Assembly: GCF_008831285.2 (NCBI RefSeq) | Contig: NC_045151.1 | Span: 5,655,682-5,719,681 of the forward strand | From: Nymphaea colorata | Lineage: Eukaryota; Streptophyta; Magnoliopsida; Nymphaeales; Nymphaeaceae | Length of the DNA stretch: 64,000 nucleotides | Reading direction: 5' to 3' | Shown here: one piece after another, positions 33,831 through 42,475 of the stretch | Layout: every line of letters begins with the position of its first letter | Position numbering within the stretch: the stretch's first letter is position 1 | Made by a program: the position numbers and the translations under genes | Notes under the pieces: model-generated | What the model saw: only the letters and a program-made list of their open reading frames with translations | Database searches by the model: none | What the model was told of the DNA's origin: nothing

Positions 33831-33890
33831 TAGCTTGTGGCTTGACTTTGTATTTTGGCATCGCCTCAGCCGTTGCTACTGATCCTTGTG

Positions 33891-34592
33891 GCTGGTTTCA
33901 GTAGAGTGTCAGGGTTTTCCTGAGAACAAAAACATGGTTTCTGCTGTCACGTGGGTGCTTCTAAATGGCTGCCGCACTCATGTTGCATCCGTGTCAACAC
34001 TGGTGCTGGTGCTTCTCTGACATAGCACATTTAGTTAAGTCAACCAAACTGGGCCAAAACTGACCATTTTAAATGTTCACATAACTAAACTGTATCTAAT
34101 ACAAAACGTTTATATCTAAATATAGACAAATAAAATAAGGCTACTAAGCAGTTAAAACTTTGTAACAAATGATCTGCATCTAAACTTTTTTTGAAAATTG
34201 TTGTATCAATACCCGCATCCATGTGACATAGGTTTTCTGAGTGGTGTTTAATTTCTATTATTTTTGTCCCTTCTTGGAGATTTCAAAGGGAGGAGGTGAA
34301 AGGAATCGCACAATCTCTTTTCCTCTAACTACTGTTTGTTTTCTCCATCTTAGAGGCATCCGTCTCTCTTTCTCTTCCTCCCCCCCCCAAAAAAAAAAAG
34401 AAAAAAACCCTCTCTCCTCTCTCCAAAAAACAACATAAGGATGGAAGATGATGATGGTGGTGGTTGCAACGAAGGGTAGAGGAGGCTCTTGTTATTGTTT
34501 TCATTTTTCCCCATCTTTATGATCTTCTTTTTGTTTGATTCTTCTTTTCGTTCCTTCTGTGCCTGCAGTGCTAGGTAGCTAAGTGGTGTCTG
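33891..34592 (+). other. Intron with C/A homopolymer runs
   Basis: Contains a c(8)a(10) run near 34380 and pyrimidine-rich sequence. No exon or element is recognised. Confidence 0.5.
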
Positions 34593-34600
34593 GCCAGGAG

Positions 34601-36174
34601 CTATGTCACATAGGTATGGGTACGGGTGTCGGTGCTGGTACGGACCATTTTTAAAAAACTTGGGTACGGGGGTACAACTGTACACACACATGCACATATA
34701 CATATATATGTCAAAAAATTTCAAACAAAATAACATATTTGCACATATATATATCAAAAATTACAAACAGAATAACATATTCATAAATCATAATCCAAAA
34801 TTTATCAGTCTTGATTCTCATTCTCCTCAGTCTCATAAGTAACATTCAAAATACATCAACTTTGTTGATTTTCATTCTCCTCACTCCTCAGTTGCATCAT
34901 CAAGATTAGAAGGAACAACAGGTTCTGTAAGATCTATATTAAGAGCATGCAAATCATGTTCTCCTTCAAGTTCTACGTCAATGTCTTCTGGATTAACATC
35001 CCAATACTTGGATGATCCTGAACTGCAAGTTGCAAGAAAATCAAAATATGATTTAAGTTAATATTAACTTTAACAACCAACATAATATACATATGTAATA
35101 TGTATACATATCAAAGATACAAAAAGAAAGAAATACCTGTAATCATTTGAAGTACGTGAAAGTAAGCATAGGTTGGAGTGGACATAAACTAAATCTTCTG
35201 CTCGCTTACTAGTTAGCTTATTTCTCTTGATGTTGTGAATTTGAGAATAAGTGCTCCAATTTCTTTCACAACATGAAGAGGTTGCAGGTTGAGATAATAA
35301 CTTCAATGCAAGTTGTTGGAGATTTGGTGTCGATGCTCCAAAACATAACCACCAATTAACAGGATCTTTTTCATCTCTTGCCATTGCAACTTGTATTGAA
35401 TCATTTCTTCCACCAGAGAAGGTCACAAACTCATTATTTATTATCTTCAACCGATGAGAATCAAAATATAGTCTTCCCAAACATATCTCCCTATTTTTTG
35501 ATATTTCTTGATCTCGATTAGGAGGAACACGACCAGTACTTCCTGCCAACCATGTTTGTCCATAATATTTGAGATTTAAGGAGTGTGCCATACAATGCAA
35601 AGGGTTATTGTTTCTGTTCCATCTTCTTACTAAAATTCTATGCACATGATCGAAAAACTCAGAATCATCAAGTGCAACATACAATGCAAAGGGAACACAA
35701 CCACAAACAAAAGGAACACAAAAAATAGACTCAAGATCGCCGACTGTCGTCGCCGGCGGCGAAGGCAAGGGTGGAGCCGATGAAAATGAAAAGAAAAATG
35801 AAAAATACCGTGACAGTCGTCGCTGCCATCGCCGTTCCGCCCCTACCTTCGCTGCCGCTGCCGTCACCGGACGTCGATCGGTAAGAGGTGAGAAAACCCT
35901 TAAAACTTAAAACGAAAACATGTTTTAAGTTTTAAGGTTTCGAACTTACGTTTTTTTTAACGTTAAATTAGTTTTAAAAGATAAAATCAAATAATCGTTA
36001 AAATTAAAAAACGGACATATTTGGACTCGGTCAACTTTGACCGTGTCCAAAAAAGGACGGATACGGCCTCCGGTGCATTGACTATACCAGTACGGTCAAC
36101 GCCGCACCAATGGAGTACCGAAGCCCGTACCCGTACCGGTACTGGTGTCGTACCGGTACCGAACGGTTACAGAG
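34601..36174 (-). mobile_element. hAT element 2, deleted copy keeping the transposase C-terminus
   Basis: 1574 bp flanked by GCCAGGAG (34593-34600 and 36175-36182), an 8-bp duplication. Ends are CTATGTCAC and, inverted, CTCTGTAAC. Subterminal regions are dense in gggtac, gtaccggtac and similar words. The left end ctatgtcacataggtatggg matches hAT element 1. It carries the final exons of a hAT transposase on the minus strand, but the N-terminal exons (zinc finger and first catalytic residues) are absent, so it is probably not autonomous. Confidence 0.9.
34881..35867 (-). pseudogene. hAT transposase, C-terminal exons
   Basis: On the minus strand the frame contains NNNPLHCMAHSLNLKYYG (residues about 86-103 from 35867) and then the hAT dimerisation domain (LKLLSQPATSSCCERNWS, KRNKLTSKRAEDLVYVHSNL). 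A donor (CAG|GTATTT, exon end 35137) and an acceptor (TTGCAG, next exon starting 35022) join it in frame to a last exon SSGSSKYWDVNPEDID, which ends at the stop codon 34881-34883. The first 60 or so codons of the open frame, upstream of about 35690, are GC-rich and not transposase-like. The N-terminal half of a normal hAT transposase is missing. Confidence 0.82.
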
Positions 36175-36182
36175 GCCAGGAG

Positions 36183-36499
36183 GAAGGTTGTTCCCTCCTC
36201 TGGTTGGTTTTTAGAAAGTCTTCTAGTCTCCCATCCTCGCTTTTATTTTATTTCGGTGATTCTTTAGGGTGCATTTGTACATCCAAGTGGGGCTACTGCA
36301 AGAGTGTATAGGTTGCTAACCATAAATACATTTTCTTCTCATACAATTAAGTTAATTTTTGTTCATGCTTAAAACAAATAGCACCAGCTTATCTTATCAA
36401 TTTTTCCTTTATTAAGCTATAAAGGTAATTTTGACTTTATGTTTCTTCTTTCCAAGTTATTGCTTTCTTTCTCAGGAGGTTTTTTTTCCTGTTGGATAG
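36183..36499 (+). other. Intron 3' part before exon d
   Basis: AT-rich. The acceptor is unusual in having gttggatag behind a T-rich tract (36479-36488). No element is recognised. Confidence 0.55.
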
Positions 36500-36634
36500 A
36501 TGGTATGCCAGCAGCTTCACAGCTTATGGTCGGCTCCATTCCGGATCATCCTTTCAGTGGTTCTTCTGTACAGGCAGCTAGGTGTTGCTTCACTTGCTGG
36601 TGCACTAATGCTAGTTTTGCTGTTTCCTGTACAG
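36500..36634 (+). CDS. ABCC: ABCC transporter, exon d (two transmembrane helices)
   Basis: 45 codons, [20 protein letters not shown] then [20 protein letters not shown], phase 0, donor gtgcat. [11 protein letters not shown] and LGVASL are highly conserved in plant ABCC1/ABCC2. The exon starts after ttggatag with MVCQQLHS, so Met-Val stands where Ile-Cys is usual; the border was chosen because it keeps both frame and length. Confidence 0.93.
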
Positions 36635-36981
36635 GTGCATGAATGCTACTTTCATATGTTATTCAGTTGTATCTTTATTAACACAAGAATAGACATTGTC
36701 CTGTTATCATGCAAGTTTTGCTATCTCTTATTTCCCTATGTAACGTTGCCATTAGTATCACCCATTTCTTGTTTATTGTTTTTTCGATACTGTATAAATA
36801 TCTGCATCAAGCTTTAACTGGTATAATTGATTTACTCTATATTGCTGATGTTAATTTTCTTCCTTATGGTTATGAGCATGTTATGTACATGCTAACATTT
36901 TTTCTTGTTATATGTGTGGCCACTAGCATAACAACATTCCAATGGAAGCACAAAAAACTTGTCCTTGAGGAATTCTCAAAG
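36635..36981 (+). other. Intron, nothing recognised
   Basis: AT-rich intron between exon d and a TIR element. No supported feature. Confidence 0.5.
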
Positions 36982-37916
36982 CATAGCTACAAATATGCCT
37001 TCAGGTTTTTATCGGCGAGGTTCTCTTGGCTATTTTTCTGTGAAGCTAATTTTCTCAAATTTTGGAAAATCTCAGTAATTTTTAAAAAAATAAAAAAATG
37101 AAAAACAGGTAAAAATAAAAATAATGCAAAACTAATGAGAAGGCATAAAAAATGTCAAATTAGAACGATAAACTTAAAAAATGATATCTTCCTGATCTTG
37201 AAAATGACAATAAATAATGTGATTCAAGTTTAAACTGAAATTGTTGAGTACCCTAGACTCTAATTTGTACAGCCAAAAAAATTGCATACCTAGAAATCAA
37301 GTGGTTGAATGCAGAACTTGAAAAAAGAAGGTAAAACTTGAAAACGTAAGGCATCGCAGGCTCCTTTCTTGAAAAAACTGAATGTCACTGAGTCTATAAA
37401 AATGAACTTAGAAAAAGAAAAAAGACATCCTAGGCTCCCCTGATCTATTGGCCGGAAGTGGAAAAAAAATAAAAAAAAAACTAATAAAAAATAAAACATA
37501 TCTTTTGGTGGTATACACAGGTGGTCTTCTCTCGCATTCCCAAGGAAAAGTAAAATAAAACCGTGAAAGAGGGAAAAAGGAGGGCTTAAAAGCTGAAGTT
37601 TCCCTTTTTGGTATTAAAAGAAGAGCAAGTCTAATAATGCCCTATTAAGACCTTTTTTAACATACATTACCCTTTTTTAAAAGAAAAAAGAGCACATACA
37701 TGCTAAAGCTTTTGAAAATTTTGCGAAATTCCACGACTGCCCTCGCTTGACCACATGACTAAAACGCACAAAAGAAAAACATGTTTTAAAGTGATTGATA
37801 AATGTTTTCTTGGGGATATTTCCAAAGATCATTTCTTTTTCCCATTTTTTTGTTTTGCTTGTTTTTGTTGTTAATATCACGATATTTTCAAAAATATCGT
37901 GATATTTGTGGCTATG
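36982..37916. mobile_element. TIR element related to 12502-12955
   Basis: Ends CATAGCTACAAATAT (36982) and, inverted, CATAGCCACAAATATC (to 37916). Near the left end the words ggtttttatcggc are shared with the inner side of the copy at 12502-12955. A perfect palindrome with arms ATATCACGATATTTT lies close to the right end at about 37874-37905. It is 935 bp, about twice the size of its relative; the middle may hold extra sequence. No target duplication is visible. Confidence 0.7.
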
Positions 37917-38418
37917 CAGGCTTGGAGTATCATAAGACTAATAAAAAAGGTCAATAACAACAAGTAGAAAATTGAATCATTTAACAACACTCCCATAATG
38001 AATCCCTAACACAAACCCATTGCCATGTGGTCTGATGTGAATGAACTTGTAAGCGTAGTTTGCTTGTACTTCTTGCAACCTAAAAGGAAGAAAAGTAATT
38101 CTGATGGACCTCCTTGTTAAGGTGGAAGCATTTATTTGAGTTCCTCAGGTCCTGATGGCCATACCCAGAAGAAAGTGCCACTTATTCTCATTTTTATACC
38201 TGAATATGTTTGAAATAAAATTTAAACAAGCACAATAAGAAACCTAGTTACCAGCGTTTCTTGAAACAAATGAACTCCTTTCTTGAAAAAACTGAATGTC
38301 ACTGTGCAATGACACTGAGTCCTTAAAAATTACATGAGTCTACATTTAATGAGTAACGTTAAACTTCTTCTATTGATTTTGCATATTCAATGAAGTTAAC
38401 AATTAATTTTTGATCGTT
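37917..38418 (+). other. Intron, nothing recognised
   Basis: No exon or element is seen. The sentence-like word tttcttgaaaaaactgaatg is shared with about 37365-37384 within the neighbouring TIR element, hinting at another dispersed repeat. Confidence 0.45.
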
Positions 38419-38609
38419 TAAATTGATTGTGCTTGTTATATTACTACTCTCTACATTTCAAATATTAGTAATAGTTAATCAAAATTACTTGACATATTAA
38501 CATAACTAATTTTTTTTTTTTAAATTTTGATCGCCTTTTTTGCCTAGGCCCACCTAGGCGTTAGGCGCTGTCTGGGCATCAGGCAGTGCCTTAGCGCCTT
38601 GGCAACATA
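38419..38609. repeat. Dispersed repeat copy 2, probable transposon end
   Basis: Matches 15060-15223 over most of its length (tgattgtgcttgttatatta and gcagtgccttagcgccttggc). It has extra GC-rich palindromic words (gcctaggcccacctaggcg) near 38540 and ends ggcaacata. Confidence 0.72.
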
Positions 38610-39572
38610 GCCTACACCTGATGGTCATGCTTTCAGAGAAGTGGCAGTCTGGTCTGAATCTGATCTGAACTGCAAAAATAATTGACTAAGCTGTTCCTAA
38701 GGGGGCCATTCTCCTTGCTGGAAGGGCAGTGCCACAAGGATTTTCTTTGCTATGCTTGTTCTAATCAAGCCAAGGCTCTATGCTTTGCTCAAATCAACTC
38801 TGTCTATTCTGGTTTGGATGATAGGCAGGCATATTTTTCTTGGATTCCATGCTGACCCTCCCCATTGAAAACATGCAGAATAGTGTATCTCAAAAAAATT
38901 ACAAAGAACCATTATTCTTTCTATTATGAGCTTGAGATGCACATAACTTGCTGATATTAAAGTGACCCATGTCTCGCTATGGTCCACCTGAGTCACCATG
39001 AAACTTGTATAGTTGCATGAGGTTTTTCTTTGAAAAATAAAAAAATCAACAAAGCTTGCCAAGTGAGTTTTGGGCAACTTGTCCTGAGTTTCAGATCTAA
39101 GCGAGTCCCTCTATTAGGTTAATCCAGTAGAGGCCGAGCCCTGCCGAGCCAGCCAAGTCACAAGTTGACTTGACAAGTTCTTAAACATTTTTGTTCAGCA
39201 TTTTATGGTTATATTCTCTTGAATGATCACTTGGGTTGAGTTGAAAAGGATAAGCATATGAATAAAAGGAATTTCAATTATGATCCCTATTCTAGAGCAT
39301 TGGTTTTAAAATTGTATATGAGGCTGATCCCTGGAACTGGTTTTTTTTACTTCTCTTCTTTGGTACTTTCTTGTACACTATGTTCACCACTATCTGAATC
39401 AGTATGTTCCATTAGAATGTACGTTGCTGCTTATGGTTGCTAAGTTTGAAAACTTTGAAGGTTGACTATGTTTTTGGCCTACATGTGGGCACATTTTATG
39501 TAATTTGTTTAACCTGTGGTCACCTTTTTGTTGGAACTCACCATTTACTTGTTTTGCTCTCTTGTACATCAG
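38610..39572 (+). other. Intron 3' part before exon e
   Basis: No element is recognised. The acceptor is gtacatcag. Confidence 0.5.
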
Positions 39573-39679
39573 ACATATGTGATTAAGAAAATGAGGGACT
39601 TGACTAAGGAGGGACTGCAACGCACTGACAAGCGAATTGGCCTTATGAATGAAATCTTAGCTGCTATGGATACTGTAAA
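39573..39679 (+). CDS. ABCC: ABCC transporter, exon e (intracellular loop)
   Basis: 107 bp, TYVIKKMRDLTKEGLQRT then DKRIGLMNEILAAMDTVK, ending in phase 2; donor gtgcgt. The block TKEGLQRTDKRIGLMNE is a hallmark of the second cytoplasmic loop of the first membrane domain in plant ABCC proteins. Only a 109-bp intron separates it from the next exon. Confidence 0.96.
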
Positions 39680-39788
39680 GTGCGTCTGCTTCTCTGTCTA
39701 TTTTTGAAAAATCAGACATCTTTTTTCTCCATGATCCAAATAGAGTTTTGGAAAATTTCATTTCTGAAAATTCATAAGTATAATGCAG

Positions 39789-39882
39789 ATGCTATGCATG
39801 GGAGAAAAGTTTCCAAGACAAGGTGCAAGGTGTTCGCAATGATGAACTATCATGGTTTCGGAAGTCGCAACTATTAGCAGCG
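39789..39882 (+). CDS. ABCC: ABCC transporter, exon f
   Basis: 94 bp, completing the split Lys/Cys codon and encoding [18 protein letters not shown] then [13 protein letters not shown]. Acceptor aatgcag, donor gtaggt. YAWE.SF and [10 protein letters not shown] are conserved family motifs. 107 + 94 bp gives 67 whole codons. Confidence 0.96.
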
Positions 39883-40087
39883 GTAGGTGAAAGGGAACAT
39901 ATGGGATGTGTAAATGGAAAATACAAGATCTGCTATATTTATAATAATTTTATATTTAGTTTTCATTTGAGAGTGCGTGAAATGTAATATTGAGATTTTC
40001 CATAATTTTCATTTCCTGGTAGTGTGTCTTCATATTATGAAGCATTCTTACAGTTTCGAATTCTGACTGGATTTTTCATTCTTTCAG
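39883..40087 (+). other. Short intron between exons f and g
   Basis: 205 bp, AT-rich, ending cattctttcag. One of the two introns in the window free of transposons and of ordinary size. Confidence 0.8.
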
Positions 40088-40255
40088 TGCAACAGTTTTA
40101 TCTTAAACAGCATTCCAGTTGTGGTGACTGTAGTTTCATTTGGAATGTACACGCTGTTAGGAGGGGAACTGACACCTTCAAAGGCTTTCACATCTCTCTC
40201 CCTATTTGCTGTCTTGCGTTTTCCTCTGTTTATGCTTCCCAATTTGATAACTCAG
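40088..40255 (+). CDS. ABCC: ABCC transporter, exon g (transmembrane helices)
   Basis: 56 codons, [36 protein letters not shown], then [18 protein letters not shown] and TQ. Acceptor ctttcag, donor gttggt, phase 0. [18 protein letters not shown] is the last membrane segment before the linker to the first nucleotide-binding domain. Confidence 0.97.
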
Positions 40256-41726
40256 GTTGGTGTAATTTCTTCTAATTGTTTTTCTAAATGGTACCCCATT
40301 TGAAATTTATAGAGGAACTTGTCGAATTGGCTGAGAATTGGCAGAGATAAAAGTACCTGTCAACGTTGAGGACTGTTCTCATGAATGTAGTCATGACATG
40401 GTGCTCTCTTTCCTGTATGTTCAGTACTTTAAAAGGCTGCCTATATTACGTAAAATTTAATCTCATGGATTCTGTCTTATTGATCACTGCATTATGAAAA
40501 TGGTAGGCAGTACCTCTACGTAGTCCTCCTAATTTCTTCATCACTTTTACTTTCTCTCTTGCTTCCCTGTAGTTGAATTTGTGCAGTCTCAAAAACTGAT
40601 AATTTGAATACTAAAAGAAATTGCATATGCACACTGTTGAATGTCCCGTTATTTTTTAAAGTTATCTGTGACATAAAGTTGCAAATTGCAGTCGTACACT
40701 TTCATGATAATACAGAATTACAGATTAGGCAGCAGAGCTGCGACCTGTCTCCTGGGCTCTTATGAGTAATGTATGGATGACATGACTGCAATCAGTGCAT
40801 ACTTAAATACAAGACATACCTTCCACCAAGGAAATGCTCCTCTTTCTGCAATCTTCCAAAGCAAGACTTTCAGCCAACATGAATCAGAACCCTGAAATAT
40901 CTTAGACATTGTCTTTTTTGGACTTGGTTTGAGTTGCTTGTCTACCATTTATTATCTGGTATCCAGTTAGTAACCAAAACTTCTCATGAGAAGTGTTCAG
41001 TGTCTCAGTTTGCAGTTGCAAGTGCTGCAGCTGCCTTGATAGCTCCAAACCACAAAATATGTATCACAATCTTCTCTAGGACTAGTTCATGTCAAAACTA
41101 GGAAGGCAATAGGAGAGGGTACTACTCCTTACAATATCCATTTCGGAAAATTTATGAATAAGATGTCCTATGGAGCAGGTGGTGCAGGTCAAATAACAGT
41201 AAGGTGTCCCATGTGATTGTATAACAACCCGACCCACTCCCGGGCTCGGACCCCTGGTTCGGCGGATGTTCACTATAATTTGATTCGAAAGTAATGCTGT
41301 TGGGTAAGACAGCTCATGTGGGAGTTCCACTGTGGGCTTTCTGTGCAAATCAGTTACAGCCAAATCAAAAGCAAAGCTTGAAAGTCAATTCCTTGTTACT
41401 ACTGCTAAATAAAAGGTTACTCCTTTTTGGGTTTGCTACCTACTAGTCAAGTTAAAAGAAAGTAGTTACCAGTGTTGTGAACTTGAGCAACTGTAAGTAG
41501 AGTAGGTGTAATTTCTCAATCAGCAGTTTTAATGCATGAATTTGAATAGCTGACCTCATTATTGTATGCTCGGCTTAGTCGCGCTTAGAACAGAATTGCT
41601 CCCTTATGTCCTCTAAATTGTGCCATTTTTTATTTCTGAAATCTATTTCATTTTCTGTATGGTTTTAGTTTTTTCTATTTTCATTTTATGAGTAGTTTAA
41701 TAGACTTTGTATTCTTTCTTTTTTAG
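40256..41726 (+). other. Intron between exons g and h
   Basis: 1471 bp. I see no exon and no repeat with clear ends. The acceptor is a T-rich tract ending ttttttag. Confidence 0.6.
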
Positions 41727-41867
41727 GTTGTAAATTGTAACGTGTCATTGAAACGACTGGAGGAGCTTTTTCTTGCTGAAGAAAGAATTCTCTTACCAAA
41801 TCCTCCTCTTGAGCCAGGGCTTCCTGCCATCTCAATCAAGAATGGTTACTTTTCATGGGATACAAAG
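41727..41867 (+). CDS. ABCC: ABCC transporter, exon h (start of nucleotide-binding domain 1)
   Basis: 47 codons, [36 protein letters not shown] and [11 protein letters not shown]. Acceptor ttttttag, donor gttctt, phase 0. The A-loop aromatic residue is in NGYFSWD. The next exon should hold Walker A (GSTGEGK in plant homologues). I did not find it anywhere between 41868 and 64000, so the following intron is more than 22 kb. Confidence 0.96.
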
Positions 41868-41983
41868 GTTCTTTTTGCATCTATAATTCATCTATTTTCT
41901 ATAATATCCATGTTAACATATATTGTTTCTGATGGCTCTGATCTCACTCCCGAAGGAGGGGCATCATCATTGTCAATCTTGAG
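41868..41983 (+). other. Start of the last, giant intron
   Basis: AT-rich intron sequence up to target duplication AATAT of element E. It continues on the other side of E at 47354. Confidence 0.7.
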
Positions 41984-41988
41984 AATAT

Positions 41989-42462
41989 TGTAAATCAGGC
42001 CCAAAGAAACAACCTCTTCAAGTAATATCAGCCTTGAAGCTTTCACCAACAAGTCAATCTCACAAACCCTCAAACAAGAGGTGAAGAAGAACTTAAATTA
42101 ATCACACAAAGAGATACAAGAAGTAGGCTAAAAAGCCATACATAAAACAATGGGAGAGCTGCCCTATTTATAGAGGAGAGGGCCAAAGAGAAGAAGGAGG
42201 AGGCAGTCCCAACGACTAGAAATCTAGCTGTTGGGACTAGTCTCCCTCTATGAAAAATAGAAAAAGGAGAGGGATAAAAGGGGAAAACAGAAAATAATAC
42301 ATAAAGAAAAAATACATAAAGAAAGTGAAGATTACATAGGTGTCCTAAGTACCCAAAATATAAAATATATATATATATATATAAAGCATATATTAGATGA
42401 CTAATATATGTGATATATATAAATGTATATATGTATACATATGGGATACATACATTCTAACA
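41989..42462 (-). repeat. 3' LTR of element E
   Basis: 474 bp, TGTAAATCAGG to ATTCTAACA, with an (ta)n tract near 42367-42383. Confidence 0.96.
42165..42173 (-). promoter_or_regulatory. TATA box of the E LTR
   Basis: CTATAAATA on the minus strand, in the middle of the LTR, placed as expected between U3 and R. The copy in the 5' LTR (47056-47064) would drive transcription of E toward lower coordinates, antisense to the ABCC gene. Confidence 0.7.
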
Positions 42463-42475
42463 CCCCCCCTCAAAC

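Larger units (their letters stand above)
23790..33890 (+). mobile_element. LINE K: old L1-type non-LTR retrotransposon with nested insertions
   Basis: The fragments share one orientation and the order of a plant L1-type element: 5' region and ORF1 start (about 23790-24247), ORF1 continued (28145-28427 and 29163-30100), reverse transcriptase (30105-30875 and 31912-32300), zinc-binding domain (32990-33200) and RNase H (33400-33830). It is interrupted by copia element J, an antisense segment at 28428-29162 and a hAT element (30884-31903). The endonuclease domain is missing. Stops and frameshifts are frequent, so it is the oldest large element here. Outer ends are approximate; no poly(A) tail or target duplication was identified. 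Confidence 0.82.
11710..41867 (+). other. ABCC: ABCC-type (MRP) ABC transporter gene, internal portion with transposon-filled introns
   Basis: Eight exons totalling 894 bp join into 298 uninterrupted codons. The protein is a full-length-type ABCC transporter. Plant members are mainly vacuolar-membrane ATPases that move glutathione conjugates, phytochelatin-metal complexes and folate or chlorophyll breakdown products. The words RTGFRLRSTL, GKITNLMTTDAE, TKEGLQRTDKRIGLMNE, YAWEKSF and [12 protein letters not shown] place it in the ABCC1/ABCC2 clade; that placement is from memory of the family. Introns inside the window are about 2.5, 9.3, 12.8, 2.9, 0.1, 0.2, 1.5 and more than 22 kb. All splice borders seen are GT-AG and no exon has a stop, so the gene looks intact. 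The N-terminal membrane domain, both Walker A sites and the second half of the protein lie outside the window. Confidence 0.93.

Noticed and set aside
34350-34757. 135-codon minus-strand frame and neighbouring plus-strand frames
   Set aside because: Basic, low-complexity residues from homopolymer runs and AT repeats; it also crosses the end of hAT element 2.
36021-36311. 96-codon plus-strand frame
   Set aside because: It spans the subterminal repeats and the end of hAT element 2 and has no recognisable domain.
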